Shown: positions 6,068-12,964, numbered from the stretch's first letter. The stretch: DNA of 17,611 nt from an uncultured Eubacteriales bacterium (GCA_900542935.1 UQPN01000031.1:1-17611), one strand, 5' to 3'. Notes: generated from the sequence alone by a model not told the origin. Numbers and translations: made by a program.

Positions 6068-8425
6068 ATGTCTGAAAAATACGGAAAGTTCGCCGATAAA
6101 CTCGGCGGCTACATAATCGACAAATTGCCCGACGCGGGAAATTACGAGTATATTTATAAAAACGACGAAATACTCGTAAAGGTAGATCAGTACGGTGTTG
6201 TCGCCGTTCAGATAAATCCGCCCGTCGGCGAAGCCGTTTTCAAAAGAGAAGAACGGGAAGTCGGGTCGCCCGTTAAGGCGTTGATTTCGGACGGCGAGAG
6301 GGTTTTCGACAACTTCGGCGTATTGACCGCCGATAAGTTAATGATAACGTTTTTGCCCGAAAAATCGACTTATAGCCTCACTTTCGGAAAAACGAAGGTC
6401 GAAACCGAGGTTTTCGTAACGAATAAAGGCAAGCGCTTTATAATGAACGTTACAATCGAAAATTTCGGCGATAAAGACAAAGAGTATAAGATACTGAAAT
6501 GTTGTTTCCCGTATCTCAACGAACTTTTAATGGCGCCGTGGGATAAGCCCGAATGGTATACGAGAACGGAATATCTTAAGGATAAGAACGCCTTTTTAAC
6601 GACGAAATACAGCGTTGCGGGCAAAAAGGAAGAGAGACGTTATCTTACGGTTGTCGATAGCGATAAAACTGAAGGTCGGGAGTTGAGTCTTGAAAGGCTT
6701 ACGACGGCGACTAAAAATTTCAGCGCGATACCCGATAAAATCGGCGTCAAAACCGAAGATACTCTTTACGCCTTTAAGCAATGCGTTTCTACCCTTTCTT
6801 CCGTTACGGTTAAAAAGGGCGGAAAGTATTCCTTTACGCAGGTGTTTTCCGTTACAGCCGACGACGGTAAAATCACGGAAGAAATTGATCACTCGAAAGT
6901 ATATTTCGACGAAAAAAATCGAAAAGAAGAAGAAAAAATACTTGAAAGGAAATACGCCGAATTATTTTCGGTAAGAACGATAAAAACGGACGATAGAGAC
7001 TTCGATAAATTCATAAACGGCTTTTTGCCGCTCGAAATGTACTGGGTTTCTTCGCTTGACCGCGGTTGGCCGACGGGAATGAGAGGTGTGAGAGACGCCG
7101 CGAACGATTTCGAAGGAATGCTTTGTTACGATAAGCAGATGTGTAAAGACGTAATCGAAAACATTTTCTCGAAGCAGAGAAGCGACGGGTGGTATCCGAG
7201 ACAGGTACCTTTCGGCAGCGGTACGAAATTCGATTTGAGGGAGTTTGTCGATTCGGCGTGCTTCTTCACCGAATACGTTTACGACTATCTCGCTTACACC
7301 GACGATTATTCGATTTTAGAAAAAGAGTACCCGTATTATGACAGCGAAAAGGCTGAAAGCGGCTTAGAGCATTTGAAAAAGGGGCTTGACTATCTTATTT
7401 CGGACGACGCGTCGGGCGAACACGGACTTGTTAAAATGCGTGGCGGAGATTGGCTCGATTGTTTAAGCGGAGTAGGCAAAAAAGGCAGAGGCGAAAGCGT
7501 AATGGTGTCATGCCAACTCGTTATGTGCCTTAGATATTTATCAGAAATAATGAATAAAGTCGGGCAGACAAGAGACGTTGAAAAATACGAAAAGTCAGCC
7601 TATAAGTTGATAAACGCGATAAACAAGGCGTCATTTAACGGTAAATTTTATAACGCCGTGTACACCGATAACGGCTCTTGGCTTTTTTCCGAAAAGGACG
7701 AGGACGGCGAAAAGAGAGTATACGTCCCGACGAACGCATACGCCGTTATAAGCGGAGTGGCGGACGGTAAGGAAGAATCGATATTCTCGGAAATAGCCGC
7801 TTTGAAAACCTTGGACGGTTACAAGTTGTTTTCCGAGCCGCTCGGCGGTAAGTTCATAGACGGAATAGGTAAAATGGGAACGGGAGATTTTCAGCCGTAT
7901 TTCGCCGAGAACGCAAGCGTGTATAACCACGGTTCGCAGTGCTTTCTGATAAGGGCGTTGGCAAAAGCGGGGAGATACGAAGATATAGCCGAAGTCTTGG
8001 GGTACGCAATGCCCTTGTATGCGGATAAACATTCGCCGGAAAAGACCTGTTCCGCGCCCTACGCGATAACAAACTGTTATCATTTAGTGCCGTCTTTCTA
8101 CGGCAGGTCGGGCTTCTCGTTTTTGACGGGCAGCGTCGCTATGATCGAAAGAGCGGTTTATTCTTGGGCGTTCGGCATAAACTTTACGCTTCGCGACATG
8201 GTAATAACACCGTGCGTACCAAAGAAATACGAAAACGCAGAGGTGGTAACGCCGTTTAACGGTCATAAAATAACCGTACAATATTCTGGCTACGGAGCGA
8301 AAATACAGTGTGCGGAAATAAACGGTAAAACGCTTCCCTTATCGGCGGACGGTCGTTCGGCTCGGATAGAAAAGTCGCGAATATCCGACGACGTGACAAT
8401 TACTATTAAATTAAGTAACAAATGA
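6068..8425 (+). CDS. GH94-like (GH36-type fold) glycoside phosphorylase
   Basis: Predicted cytosolic inverting phosphorylase, which would split a beta-glucoside with inorganic phosphate to give a sugar 1-phosphate. The 785 residues match cellobiose-phosphorylase-like proteins. Residues 1-290 are a beta-rich N-terminal domain; a linker precedes an (alpha/alpha)6 barrel from about 310, and a beta C-terminal cap begins near 700. The barrel contains GVRDAANDFEG, equivalent to the RDxxxD region carrying the general acid in GH94 (candidate D347), then SDGWYPRQVPFGSG and MRGGDWLDCL. The substrate (cellobiose, sophorose, laminaribiose or other) cannot be read from the sequence. A related family such as GH149 or GH161 is possible. 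GAGGAG precedes the ATG, 18 nt after the GH1 gene. No clear intrinsic terminator follows; the hairpin at 8494-8555 is the first strong structure. Confidence 0.75.
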   Translation: MSEKYGKFADKLGGYIIDKLPDAGNYEYIYKNDEILVKVDQYGVVAVQINPPVGEAVFKREEREVGSPVKALISDGERVFDNFGVLTADKLMITFLPEKSTYSLTFGKTKVETEVFVTNKGKRFIMNVTIENFGDKDKEYKILKCCFPYLNELLMAPWDKPEWYTRTEYLKDKNAFLTTKYSVAGKKEERRYLTVVDSDKTEGRELSLERLTTATKNFSAIPDKIGVKTEDTLYAFKQCVSTLSSVTVKKGGKYSFTQVFSVTADDGKITEEIDHSKVYFDEKNRKEEEKILERKYAELFSVRTIKTDDRDFDKFINGFLPLEMYWVSSLDRGWPTGMRGVRDAANDFEGMLCYDKQMCKDVIENIFSKQRSDGWYPRQVPFGSGTKFDLREFVDSACFFTEYVYDYLAYTDDYSILEKEYPYYDSEKAESGLEHLKKGLDYLISDDASGEHGLVKMRGGDWLDCLSGVGKKGRGESVMVSCQLVMCLRYLSEIMNKVGQTRDVEKYEKSAYKLINAINKASFNGKFYNAVYTDNGSWLFSEKDEDGEKRVYVPTNAYAVISGVADGKEESIFSEIAALKTLDGYKLFSEPLGGKFIDGIGKMGTGDFQPYFAENASVYNHGSQCFLIRALAKAGRYEDIAEVLGYAMPLYADKHSPEKTCSAPYAITNCYHLVPSFYGRSGFSFLTGSVAMIERAVYSWAFGINFTLRDMVITPCVPKKYENAEVVTPFNGHKITVQYSGYGAKIQCAEINGKTLPLSADGRSARIEKSRISDDVTITIKLSNK

Positions 8426-8480
8426 CAATATTTTAATTAACATAAGCGCTAAAAAAAAGCGGTAATTATTTAACAAAAAT

Positions 8481-8568
8481 TTCAAAATGACTCTTTGGCG
8501 GGTGCTTGACTTATACAAGCGCGCCGCTTCGCGTCGCGGTCAAACACCCGCCAAACAACTCATTTAAA
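8481..8568. repeat. Palindromic MITE-like element / large hairpin
   Basis: TTTGGCGGGTGCTTGAC at 8494-8510 pairs with GTCAAACACCCGCCAAA at 8539-8555 (16 of 17). Weaker complementarity extends outward to about 8481 and 8568. The 28-nt interior has its own hairpin (CGCGCCGC / GCGTCGCG around a TTC loop). CGGTAATT occurs as a direct repeat at 8460-8467 and 8571-8578 but is not flush with the arms. No T-run follows, so it is not a standard terminator. It lies between the sugar cassette and the ICE remnant. Confidence 0.55.
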
Positions 8569-8578
8569 CTCGGTAATT

Positions 8579-10183
8579 TTACGCCAAAGAAGTCCTTTGC
8601 AAAAAATAATACGAACTCCGATTTATTTTCAGAGTTCGTATTATTTGCATATGGTGGAGTGGGGATGTTTGCGTTCGCACACCTTTTGCGCTATTTACAG
8701 CCTCTTTCGTATCATCTATAGTCAGTTTTTCGATGTCTTTACCGCCGCGAAGATTGAAAAACACTACGGTATCATTGTCGGAAACGAATACTTGACTTAC
8801 AAGGTGGTTTATTATTTGTTTTTGGTATTCTTTATCGTTGACGTCGCCTTTAAGCAGTTCTTCAATAAAAGCAAGCAAATCTTTCTTCGTAATTCTATAG
8901 CCGCGTTCTAATTCGAGTTGTGCCTTTTGCGTTTCCAAATCGCTGAGCAGAATTTCATACTCTGCCATTTTCGTTTCAATTTTGTTTTTCAACAGTTGGC
9001 TCTTTGCGTCTATAAACGCGTCGGCAAGTTTTTCCGCTTCGCTTTGTATATTGGCAATTCGTGCAGAGATACTCCTGAGATTATCTTCGTCAGTACGTTT
9101 TTCGTAATAGGAAAATACATCGTCAACTGCCATTTCCGCATTTTTCTTATCTTTCAAAAAGTTCACTACGCACGACGTAACGTAACTTTCGAGATTATCC
9201 TTATTTTCACGGAGTTTATCGCACTCGTGCTTTTGCCTTTTCTTGCAAGTATAGTAGGAATATTTTTTGCCGCTTTTGCCTGTGCTTTTATCCGCAACCA
9301 TTTCAGAGCCACAATGTCCGCAAAAGACTTTGCCGCTCAAAAGATAAGGCACTTTTGCCGTTTCCTGTCCGCCGAGAACGTACTTGTTTTCTGCAAGTTT
9401 CTCCTGCACTTTTAAAAACAAGGCTTTATCCACGATTGTCGGGTAGATATTTTGGCAATCTCTGCCGCCGAACTTAAATTCCCCGGTATATTTTTCGTTG
9501 GTCATCCAGTTGTCAAAAGAACGACCTTTGAAACGTTTTCCGTTTATGCGAAAGCCTTTTTCATTCAGAATATCCGCTATTTGCTTTTTGGTTTTACCGT
9601 CGGCATATTGAGTGAAAATAAATCGTATAATTTCTGCCTCTTCTTCGTAAACAACGACTTTTTTAACAGGCTTAGCGTTATCGGCTGCCTGCTCTATTTC
9701 AAGACGATATCCGAAAGGCACTTTTCCGCCGCAAAACATTCCGTTGGCAATGCTCGTATCAATGCCGTCGCGGATACGTTTGGAAAGACGTTTACTGTAT
9801 TTTTCGGCGTTCCATTCCAAAAACATTTCATAGAACTCGCCGCCTTCATCTTCGGATATAGGCTCGAGCGCGGATATAACTTTTATGCCGTATTTTTCTT
9901 TAAGCATTTCTTTGTACATAACGCTGTCGCGACGGTTTCTCGCGAACCTGTCGAACATATAAACGATTATGTACTTGAACGCTCCCGTTTGAGCATCGGA
10001 TACCATTTTTTGAAATGCAGGACGGTCGGTATTCGTACCCGTTTTGGCTTTATCCGAGTAAACGTTGACTATTTTTATGCCTTTGTTTTCGGCAAATTCA
10101 CTGCAAATACGAATTTGAGCCTCTATACTTTGCTCATTCTGACTTTGAGAACTGAACCGAGCGTATATTATTCCGTTTTCCAT
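8579..10183 (-). CDS. Large serine recombinase (site-specific integrase/transposase of a mobile element)
   Basis: Catalyses integration and excision of a mobile element through a Ser-DNA intermediate. The 534 residues show the full architecture: resolvase domain 3-145 with catalytic S11 in YARFSSQSQ and the arginine-rich RFARNRRDS (79-87); recombinase domain about 150-265 (VPFGYR; FRINGKRFKGRSFDNWMTNEKYTGEF); zinc ribbon C288/C291 and C313/C321; coiled coil about 365-430; a short beta C-terminal part to about 500. The ATG at 10183 is chosen because GGAGG stands a few bases upstream; an in-frame extension to 10246 has no ribosome site. Oddity: residues 513-528 are encoded by the arms and T-run of an intrinsic terminator (8601-8646), and the stop lies beyond it. 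The tail after about residue 501 therefore looks non-native. No partner transposition genes are present, so the element may be immobile. Confidence 0.9.
   Translation of the reverse strand: MENGIIYARFSSQSQNEQSIEAQIRICSEFAENKGIKIVNVYSDKAKTGTNTDRPAFQKMVSDAQTGAFKYIIVYMFDRFARNRRDSVMYKEMLKEKYGIKVISALEPISEDEGGEFYEMFLEWNAEKYSKRLSKRIRDGIDTSIANGMFCGGKVPFGYRLEIEQAADNAKPVKKVVVYEEEAEIIRFIFTQYADGKTKKQIADILNEKGFRINGKRFKGRSFDNWMTNEKYTGEFKFGGRDCQNIYPTIVDKALFLKVQEKLAENKYVLGGQETAKVPYLLSGKVFCGHCGSEMVADKSTGKSGKKYSYYTCKKRQKHECDKLRENKDNLESYVTSCVVNFLKDKKNAEMAVDDVFSYYEKRTDEDNLRSISARIANIQSEAEKLADAFIDAKSQLLKNKIETKMAEYEILLSDLETQKAQLELERGYRITKKDLLAFIEELLKGDVNDKEYQKQIINHLVSQVFVSDNDTVVFFNLRGGKDIEKLTIDDTKEAVNSAKGVRTQTSPLHHMQIIRTLKINRSSYYFLQRTSLA
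8601..8646 (-). terminator. Intrinsic terminator inside the recombinase reading frame
   Basis: On the minus strand a perfect 15-bp stem (8646-8632 with 8618-8604) and a 13-nt loop are followed by a run of T (8606-8601). The recombinase stop codon lies about 20 nt further downstream, so a transcript ending here lacks a stop codon. Confidence 0.8.
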
Positions 10184-10220
10184 TTTGCCTCCGAGAAGAT
10201 TTATTTTTTCGGCAAACAAC

Positions 10221-10338
10221 CTATCGGGAAATGGCGGAACAGTCAAGGAATAAGTAGAAAATATTGCCGTATAAGTCGATTAACTCATAGTTTTCAGCGA
10301 TATTTTATACCCTTGACGGAGCCGACATTTTCCGATAG
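10221..10338. repeat. Inverted pair of promoter-like / recombinase-site-like motifs
   Basis: CTATCGGGAAATGGCGG (10221-10237) is matched in inverted orientation by CCGACATTTTCCGATAG (10322-10338), 15 of 17. Similarity continues inward through a CCTTGAC block on each arm and an AT-rich block. Each arm reads outward as TTGAC(T/G), 17 nt, then TAG(G/C)(T/A)T, like a -35/-10 pair. The minus copy precedes the recombinase start by about 40 bp; the plus copy points at no gene. It may be a duplicated promoter or paired recombinase binding sites. Confidence 0.5.
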
Positions 10339-10380
10339 CATAACACCGAAAAATAAAATCGAAAAATTCCAATAATAATT

Positions 10381-10590
10381 TTATTCGCTTATCGGCACAA
10401 ACGTTTTCATAAATCGTTTCAACAAGAATGCGCAAAAATACGGGAAAGTGTATATCTGCTCGCTGTAGCCGATATTATTTGCAGACAGTTTGAAACCATA
10501 GGCAATATCGGGATATTTTTCCGAAGAAATCAGCGTTCTTAAGGATTTGGAGCGACCGCCTTTTGCTTTTACTTCTACCGGTATCATCTG
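10381..10590 (-). pseudogene. C-terminal remnant of an AAA-family ATPase with DUF4143/PD-(D/E)xK tail
   Basis: From IPVEVKA (about 10584) to the TAA at 10381 the frame gives about 68 residues. They match the end of DUF4143-type ATPases: the ExK nuclease-like motif in PVEVKAKGG, then SKSLRTLI, a Tyr/Phe-rich strand and a hydrophobic C-terminal helix. The whole N-terminal P-loop domain (normally over 300 residues) is missing. Just upstream the DNA belongs to a different gene in another frame, the small ICE protein, so a deletion or recombination has joined them near 10583-10590. An ATG at 10608 could open this frame but would read out-of-frame sequence of the small gene. No function is expected. 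Confidence 0.6.
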
Positions 10591-10747
10591 CATAATATTC
10601 GCAAACAAACCAATTAAAAAGGGCGTGACATTTCACACCCTTATAATCAACCATATAATCGTTATTGCCGAGTTCTTTCAAAACCGTTATTTCTGCCATT
10701 TCTCCGTTCAGCGAGTTGATATGAGCCATTGCTTTATATTCTTTCAT
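10475..10747 (-). CDS. Small ICE-associated protein, 3' end replaced by out-of-frame ATPase sequence
   Basis: The first 55 residues (MKEYKAMAHINSLNG...GVKCHALFNWFVCEYYADD) resemble a small conserved protein found beside ardA in Firmicute conjugative elements; its function is unknown and the resemblance is recalled from memory. After residue 55 the reading frame passes out of frame into the ATPase remnant, giving a basic tail of 35 residues (TGRSKSKRRSL...) that is very likely artificial. The start is well supported: an AAAGGAG site lies 8-10 nt before the ATG, 12 nt after the ArdA stop. The coding strand also forms a terminator-like hairpin within codons for GVKCHAL. Probably translated with ardA; the altered C-terminus may have abolished function. 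Confidence 0.6.
   Translation of the reverse strand: MKEYKAMAHINSLNGEMAEITVLKELGNNDYMVDYKGVKCHALFNWFVCEYYADDTGRSKSKRRSLQILKNADFFGKISRYCLWFQTVCK
10616..10642 (-). terminator. Terminator-like hairpin inside the small ICE gene
   Basis: On the coding (minus) strand AAGGGTGTGA, a 4-nt loop and TCACGCCCTT form a 10-bp stem with one G-U pair, followed by five T. It lies within codons of the small protein, so it may attenuate transcription from ardA toward the recombinase, or be chance within conserved codons. Confidence 0.4.
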
Positions 10748-10759
10748 AGTAAAACTCCT

Positions 10760-11305
10760 TTAATAAATTTCGATTAAGCCGTCGCTGTATTCTTGCAGAT
10801 ATTCTTCGCCGCAATATCTTCCGTATCTTTCAAGGTCGATAAAGTCGATAATGCTGTCGGGTATTTCGTAGCCACAACAGTCGAGCATTTCTTTGCCGTA
10901 ATCTTCCCACGAATAGCCGCTCCAAAGATTGATACAATCGTCCCAACGGACGCCGTGCGATTTAACTTTTTCTTCAAAATCGTCAAAATTGCGGACTTCG
11001 AGAAAAGCGCAAAAGACTTTGTATTTGTAATCGTCGTCCAAAACGCCCGATTCTTTCAAAGTATTGAACAGCGTTTCGGGGTTTACGTAATCCCAATTTA
11101 TTGAACGGTCTTCGATACCTTCAATGTCCTGTATGAACAGTTCTTCGTCGATACCTTCAAGTTCAAAGCCTTCTTTTTTAAGTTCTTCTACAATTTCGTC
11201 CCAATCGGAATAGTCCGAAAGGTCGAGCCATTTCGAGCCTAATGCTCTTTCGTTACATTCGTTATATGAACCCCACGAGCCTATAACTATTTTTATATCA
11301 TTCAT
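10760..11305 (-). CDS. ardA: ArdA-family antirestriction protein
   Basis: ArdA proteins are acidic, elongated DNA mimics that bind type I restriction-modification enzymes and protect incoming conjugative DNA. The 181 residues have the family layout: an N-terminal beta domain with GSWGSYNECNERALGSKWLDL, the EELFIQDIEGI segment, and a C-terminal part ending YGRYCGEEYLQEYSDGLIEIY. Asp and Glu are abundant through the whole chain, as expected of a phosphate-backbone mimic. Length is close to known ArdA (about 165-180). A GGAGG site stands before the ATG at 11305. Its start overlaps the stop of the 32-aa ORF by 8 nt, so translation is likely coupled. It belongs to a same-strand cluster of small ICE genes (11921 to 10475). 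Confidence 0.88.
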   Translation of the reverse strand: MNDIKIVIGSWGSYNECNERALGSKWLDLSDYSDWDEIVEELKKEGFELEGIDEELFIQDIEGIEDRSINWDYVNPETLFNTLKESGVLDDDYKYKVFCAFLEVRNFDDFEEKVKSHGVRWDDCINLWSGYSWEDYGKEMLDCCGYEIPDSIIDFIDLERYGRYCGEEYLQEYSDGLIEIY

Positions 11306-11396
11306 TTTTTAAGCCTCCTTCGATAATAAGTTTTTCTTCGATTCTTTCTTTTGCTTCATCGAGTAATTCTTCTAAATCAATAATTGGTGCATTCAT
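11298..11396 (-). CDS. 32-residue acidic micro-ORF coupled to ardA
   Basis: ATG at 11396 to TGA at 11298 encodes MNAPIIDLEELLDEAKERIE... of 32 residues, predicted to be one amphipathic, acidic helix. A GAGGAG site (about 11403-11408) lies inside the last codons of the preceding gene, whose stop is 2 nt upstream of this ATG. Its own TGA overlaps the ArdA start region (ATGAATGA arrangement). That tight spacing on both sides supports real translation, either as a leader coupling ardA to upstream genes or as a functional peptide. No family was recognised. Confidence 0.55.
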   Translation of the reverse strand: MNAPIIDLEELLDEAKERIEEKLIIEGGLKNE

Positions 11397-11398
11397 AA

Positions 11399-11611
11399 TT
11401 AAAACTCCTCGAATTCGTCTATATAAATTTTTGTGTATAAACAACCGTATTCAAAGTAACGGCGATTGTCATCAAACAATAGGTCAAAAGTTTTAACGCT
11501 TATTCTTCCTGTGTCACTCACGGCAACCGTTACTTCGCGTTTTTCATCATCGACTTCGAGTAAATCGAACGTTATAAAATTTTCACCGTTAAAATAATCG
11601 TATTCGGGCAT
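11399..11611 (-). CDS. Small hypothetical protein of the ICE module
   Basis: With the ATG at 11611 the product has 70 residues beginning MPEYDYFNGENFITFDLLEVDDEKREVTVAVSDTGRISVKTFDL. It is acidic and beta-rich with many Asp, Glu, Tyr and Phe, and has no signal peptide or membrane segment. The start is set by GGAGG (11625-11621) 9 nt upstream; an in-frame extension to 11653 lies inside the previous gene. It overlaps or abuts both neighbours and is followed at once by the 32-aa ORF and ardA. Proteins of this type accompany ardA in Gram-positive conjugative elements; a function is unknown and I could not assign a named family. Confidence 0.65.
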   Translation of the reverse strand: MPEYDYFNGENFITFDLLEVDDEKREVTVAVSDTGRISVKTFDLLFDDNRRYFEYGCLYTKIYIDEFEEF

Positions 11612-11612
11612 T

Positions 11613-11921
11613 TCAGTTTTCCTCCACGATTTTGTACCATACCTGATATTCAACTTCTAAATCGAGTATATCGTAAGAACCGTCTTTATCTCTATAAACG
11701 GGAACGTCGGTATAATACATTGTGATATATCCTTTGAATTCGTTTGACTTGTCTTTAATAGGACGGCAAGCCTTTTCTACGTCGTCGAATACTCTTATGA
11801 ACGGTTTATTGTTCTTCGAGATACATGGACAGAGTAAATTACCTTCGGACAAGTATCCGAAACCGGACAATTTTTTATCCGATTTACTTCTTACGTTATT
11901 AAGCGGTAAAAATGGACACAC
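11613..11921 (-). CDS. Hypothetical protein, probably 5'-truncated
   Basis: The frame ends at 11613, just before the next gene's ATG, and opens at a GTG at 11921 immediately after an in-frame TAG (11924-11922). No ribosome site is visible before the GTG. The 102 residues include GYLSEGNLLCPCISKNNKPFIRVFDDVEKACRPI and an aromatic acidic C-terminus, with no membrane segment. The abrupt opening without ribosome site suggests that the 5' part was lost, matching the end of the ICE block at about 11920. It is transcribed with the small genes and ardA. No family recognised. Confidence 0.5.
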   Translation of the reverse strand: MCPFLPLNNVRSKSDKKLSGFGYLSEGNLLCPCISKNNKPFIRVFDDVEKACRPIKDKSNEFKGYITMYYTDVPVYRDKDGSYDILDLEVEYQVWYKIVEEN

Positions 11922-11973
11922 TAAAAATTCATTAAAATTATCAAATTAAAGCGATTTTCTTACCTGAAATAGC

Positions 11974-12007
11974 AAAAAACGGCTTTGTTTAGTACAGAGC
12001 CGTTTTT
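11974..12007. terminator. Strong bidirectional intrinsic terminator
   Basis: A 14-bp stem with one G-U pair and a 5-nt loop (AAAAACGGCT at 11975-11984 paired with AGCCGTTTTT at 11998-12007, extended inward to 11988/11994). A-run and T-run flank it, so it works in both orientations. It ends the two-gene minus-strand unit of 12940-12034 and separates it from the ICE genes. Confidence 0.85.
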
Positions 12008-12033
12008 CGTATGTATATAAATTACTGTTTTTA

Positions 12034-12267
12034 TTAGAATTCCGTTTCGCTTTGTACAAGAAGCAGCAAGTCTGGCATTATAGCAGATTTTTGTTTTCCA
12101 TAACAATACTGCTTTAATTCCGTAGTGCTTTCTTTGTATACGCGGTAGAAAATATAATCTAATAGCTTCGTTATATCGTTATCTCGCGTTTCGGTTTCGT
12201 TGATGACGTAAATTGCTTGTAAAACGGCGTGAATTTCATCGGTATGACGCATTGTTCGTTTTTCCAT
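12034..12267 (-). CDS. 77-residue hypothetical protein cotranscribed with sigma-like gene
   Basis: ATG at 12267 preceded by AAGGAG; 77 residues (MEKRTMRHTDEIHAVLQAIYVINETETRDNDITKLLDYIFYRVYKES...). Predicted mostly helical and soluble, with no Cys pairs, signal or membrane segment. It starts 25 nt after the stop of the HTH protein and is followed by a strong terminator, so the two genes form a closed operon. A role as partner or small regulator is only an inference from position; no family was recognised. Confidence 0.6.
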   Translation of the reverse strand: MEKRTMRHTDEIHAVLQAIYVINETETRDNDITKLLDYIFYRVYKESTTELKQYCYGKQKSAIMPDLLLLVQSETEF

Positions 12268-12292
12268 TGTGAATTCTCCTTGTGGGTATTGA

Positions 12293-12940
12293 TTATTGCA
12301 ACGCGCTGACGGCGTGTAAATATTTTTTTTGAATACGAAGTTTACGGCGATAAATAGTGGTATAATCTACGTTGAAATACCGCTTCATATCAATCGTTCG
12401 CATACCGTTCATCATCGCTAAAAGTGTTTCGTATTCGTAATCGGGTAGTTTCATTGTTTTAATAATTTTTTCGTAGCGTTCATATGATGTTTCTTCGGTT
12501 GCCTGTTTTGCATAGGGATCAATCGTAAGTTCGTTGTGCCGCAGATTCTGATCTTCATAACTGCCGACTTCGTATTTGGCGTTTTTGGTATATTTCTTCC
12601 AAAGCATTCTGCCCATATGACGGTAGCAGGCAAGACGAATCGGAAGCGGCTTTCCGAATTTACCGATACAAAGATCGCCTAATTTTTTGCCGAGAAATCG
12701 GCATAAAAAGCAGATAGCTTCTTCGGCGTAATCGTAGGCTTCCGAATACGGTTTCAGAATATCGGTGCGGCAGTAAATATCCTTATACAAACGTTGAAAC
12801 ACGTAGTATAAATCGCGGGTGGAATGAATCATTCGCGTTCTTACCGAGCTTAAAGCAATCAGCTCGCCGATCTGACGGATGTTCTGTTCGGTTATGACTG
12901 TGTCGTCGCTGAAACGGTAGGTTTTCTGTTGTTGAATCAT
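12293..12940 (-). CDS. Sigma-factor-like / HTH regulatory protein of mobile-element type
   Basis: Start ATG at 12940, 7-8 nt after AGGAG; 215 residues. A central helical part (AYDYAEEAICFLCRFLGKKLGDLC...LPIRLACYRHMGRML) recalls a sigma region-2-like helix. The C-terminus, from about 165, reads YETLLAMMNGMRTIDMKRYFNVDYTTIYRRKLRIQKKYL, a clear helix-turn-helix of sigma region-4/LuxR-like type. Similar proteins occur in Firmicute conjugative elements and are annotated as sigma-70-like or hypothetical. A longer in-frame version to 12997 exists but enters the palindromic region without a ribosome site. Its 5' region carries the nested inverted repeat at 12965-13170, which may be its control region or target. 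DNA binding is likely; true sigma activity is unproven. Confidence 0.6.
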   Translation of the reverse strand: MIQQQKTYRFSDDTVITEQNIRQIGELIALSSVRTRMIHSTRDLYYVFQRLYKDIYCRTDILKPYSEAYDYAEEAICFLCRFLGKKLGDLCIGKFGKPLPIRLACYRHMGRMLWKKYTKNAKYEVGSYEDQNLRHNELTIDPYAKQATEETSYERYEKIIKTMKLPDYEYETLLAMMNGMRTIDMKRYFNVDYTTIYRRKLRIQKKYLHAVSALQ

Positions 12941-12964
12941 AGTGGTTTTCTCCTGAGTTTGTTT

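Noticed and set aside
8494..8555. tRNA or small structured RNA at the GC-rich hairpin
   Set aside because: The structure is a single long stem with an inner hairpin; no cloverleaf, anticodon arm or T-loop motif is present.
9452..10375. 307-residue plus-strand frame
   Set aside because: Antisense of the serine recombinase, rich in Phe and Tyr as expected from reverse reading of Lys/Glu-rich helices.
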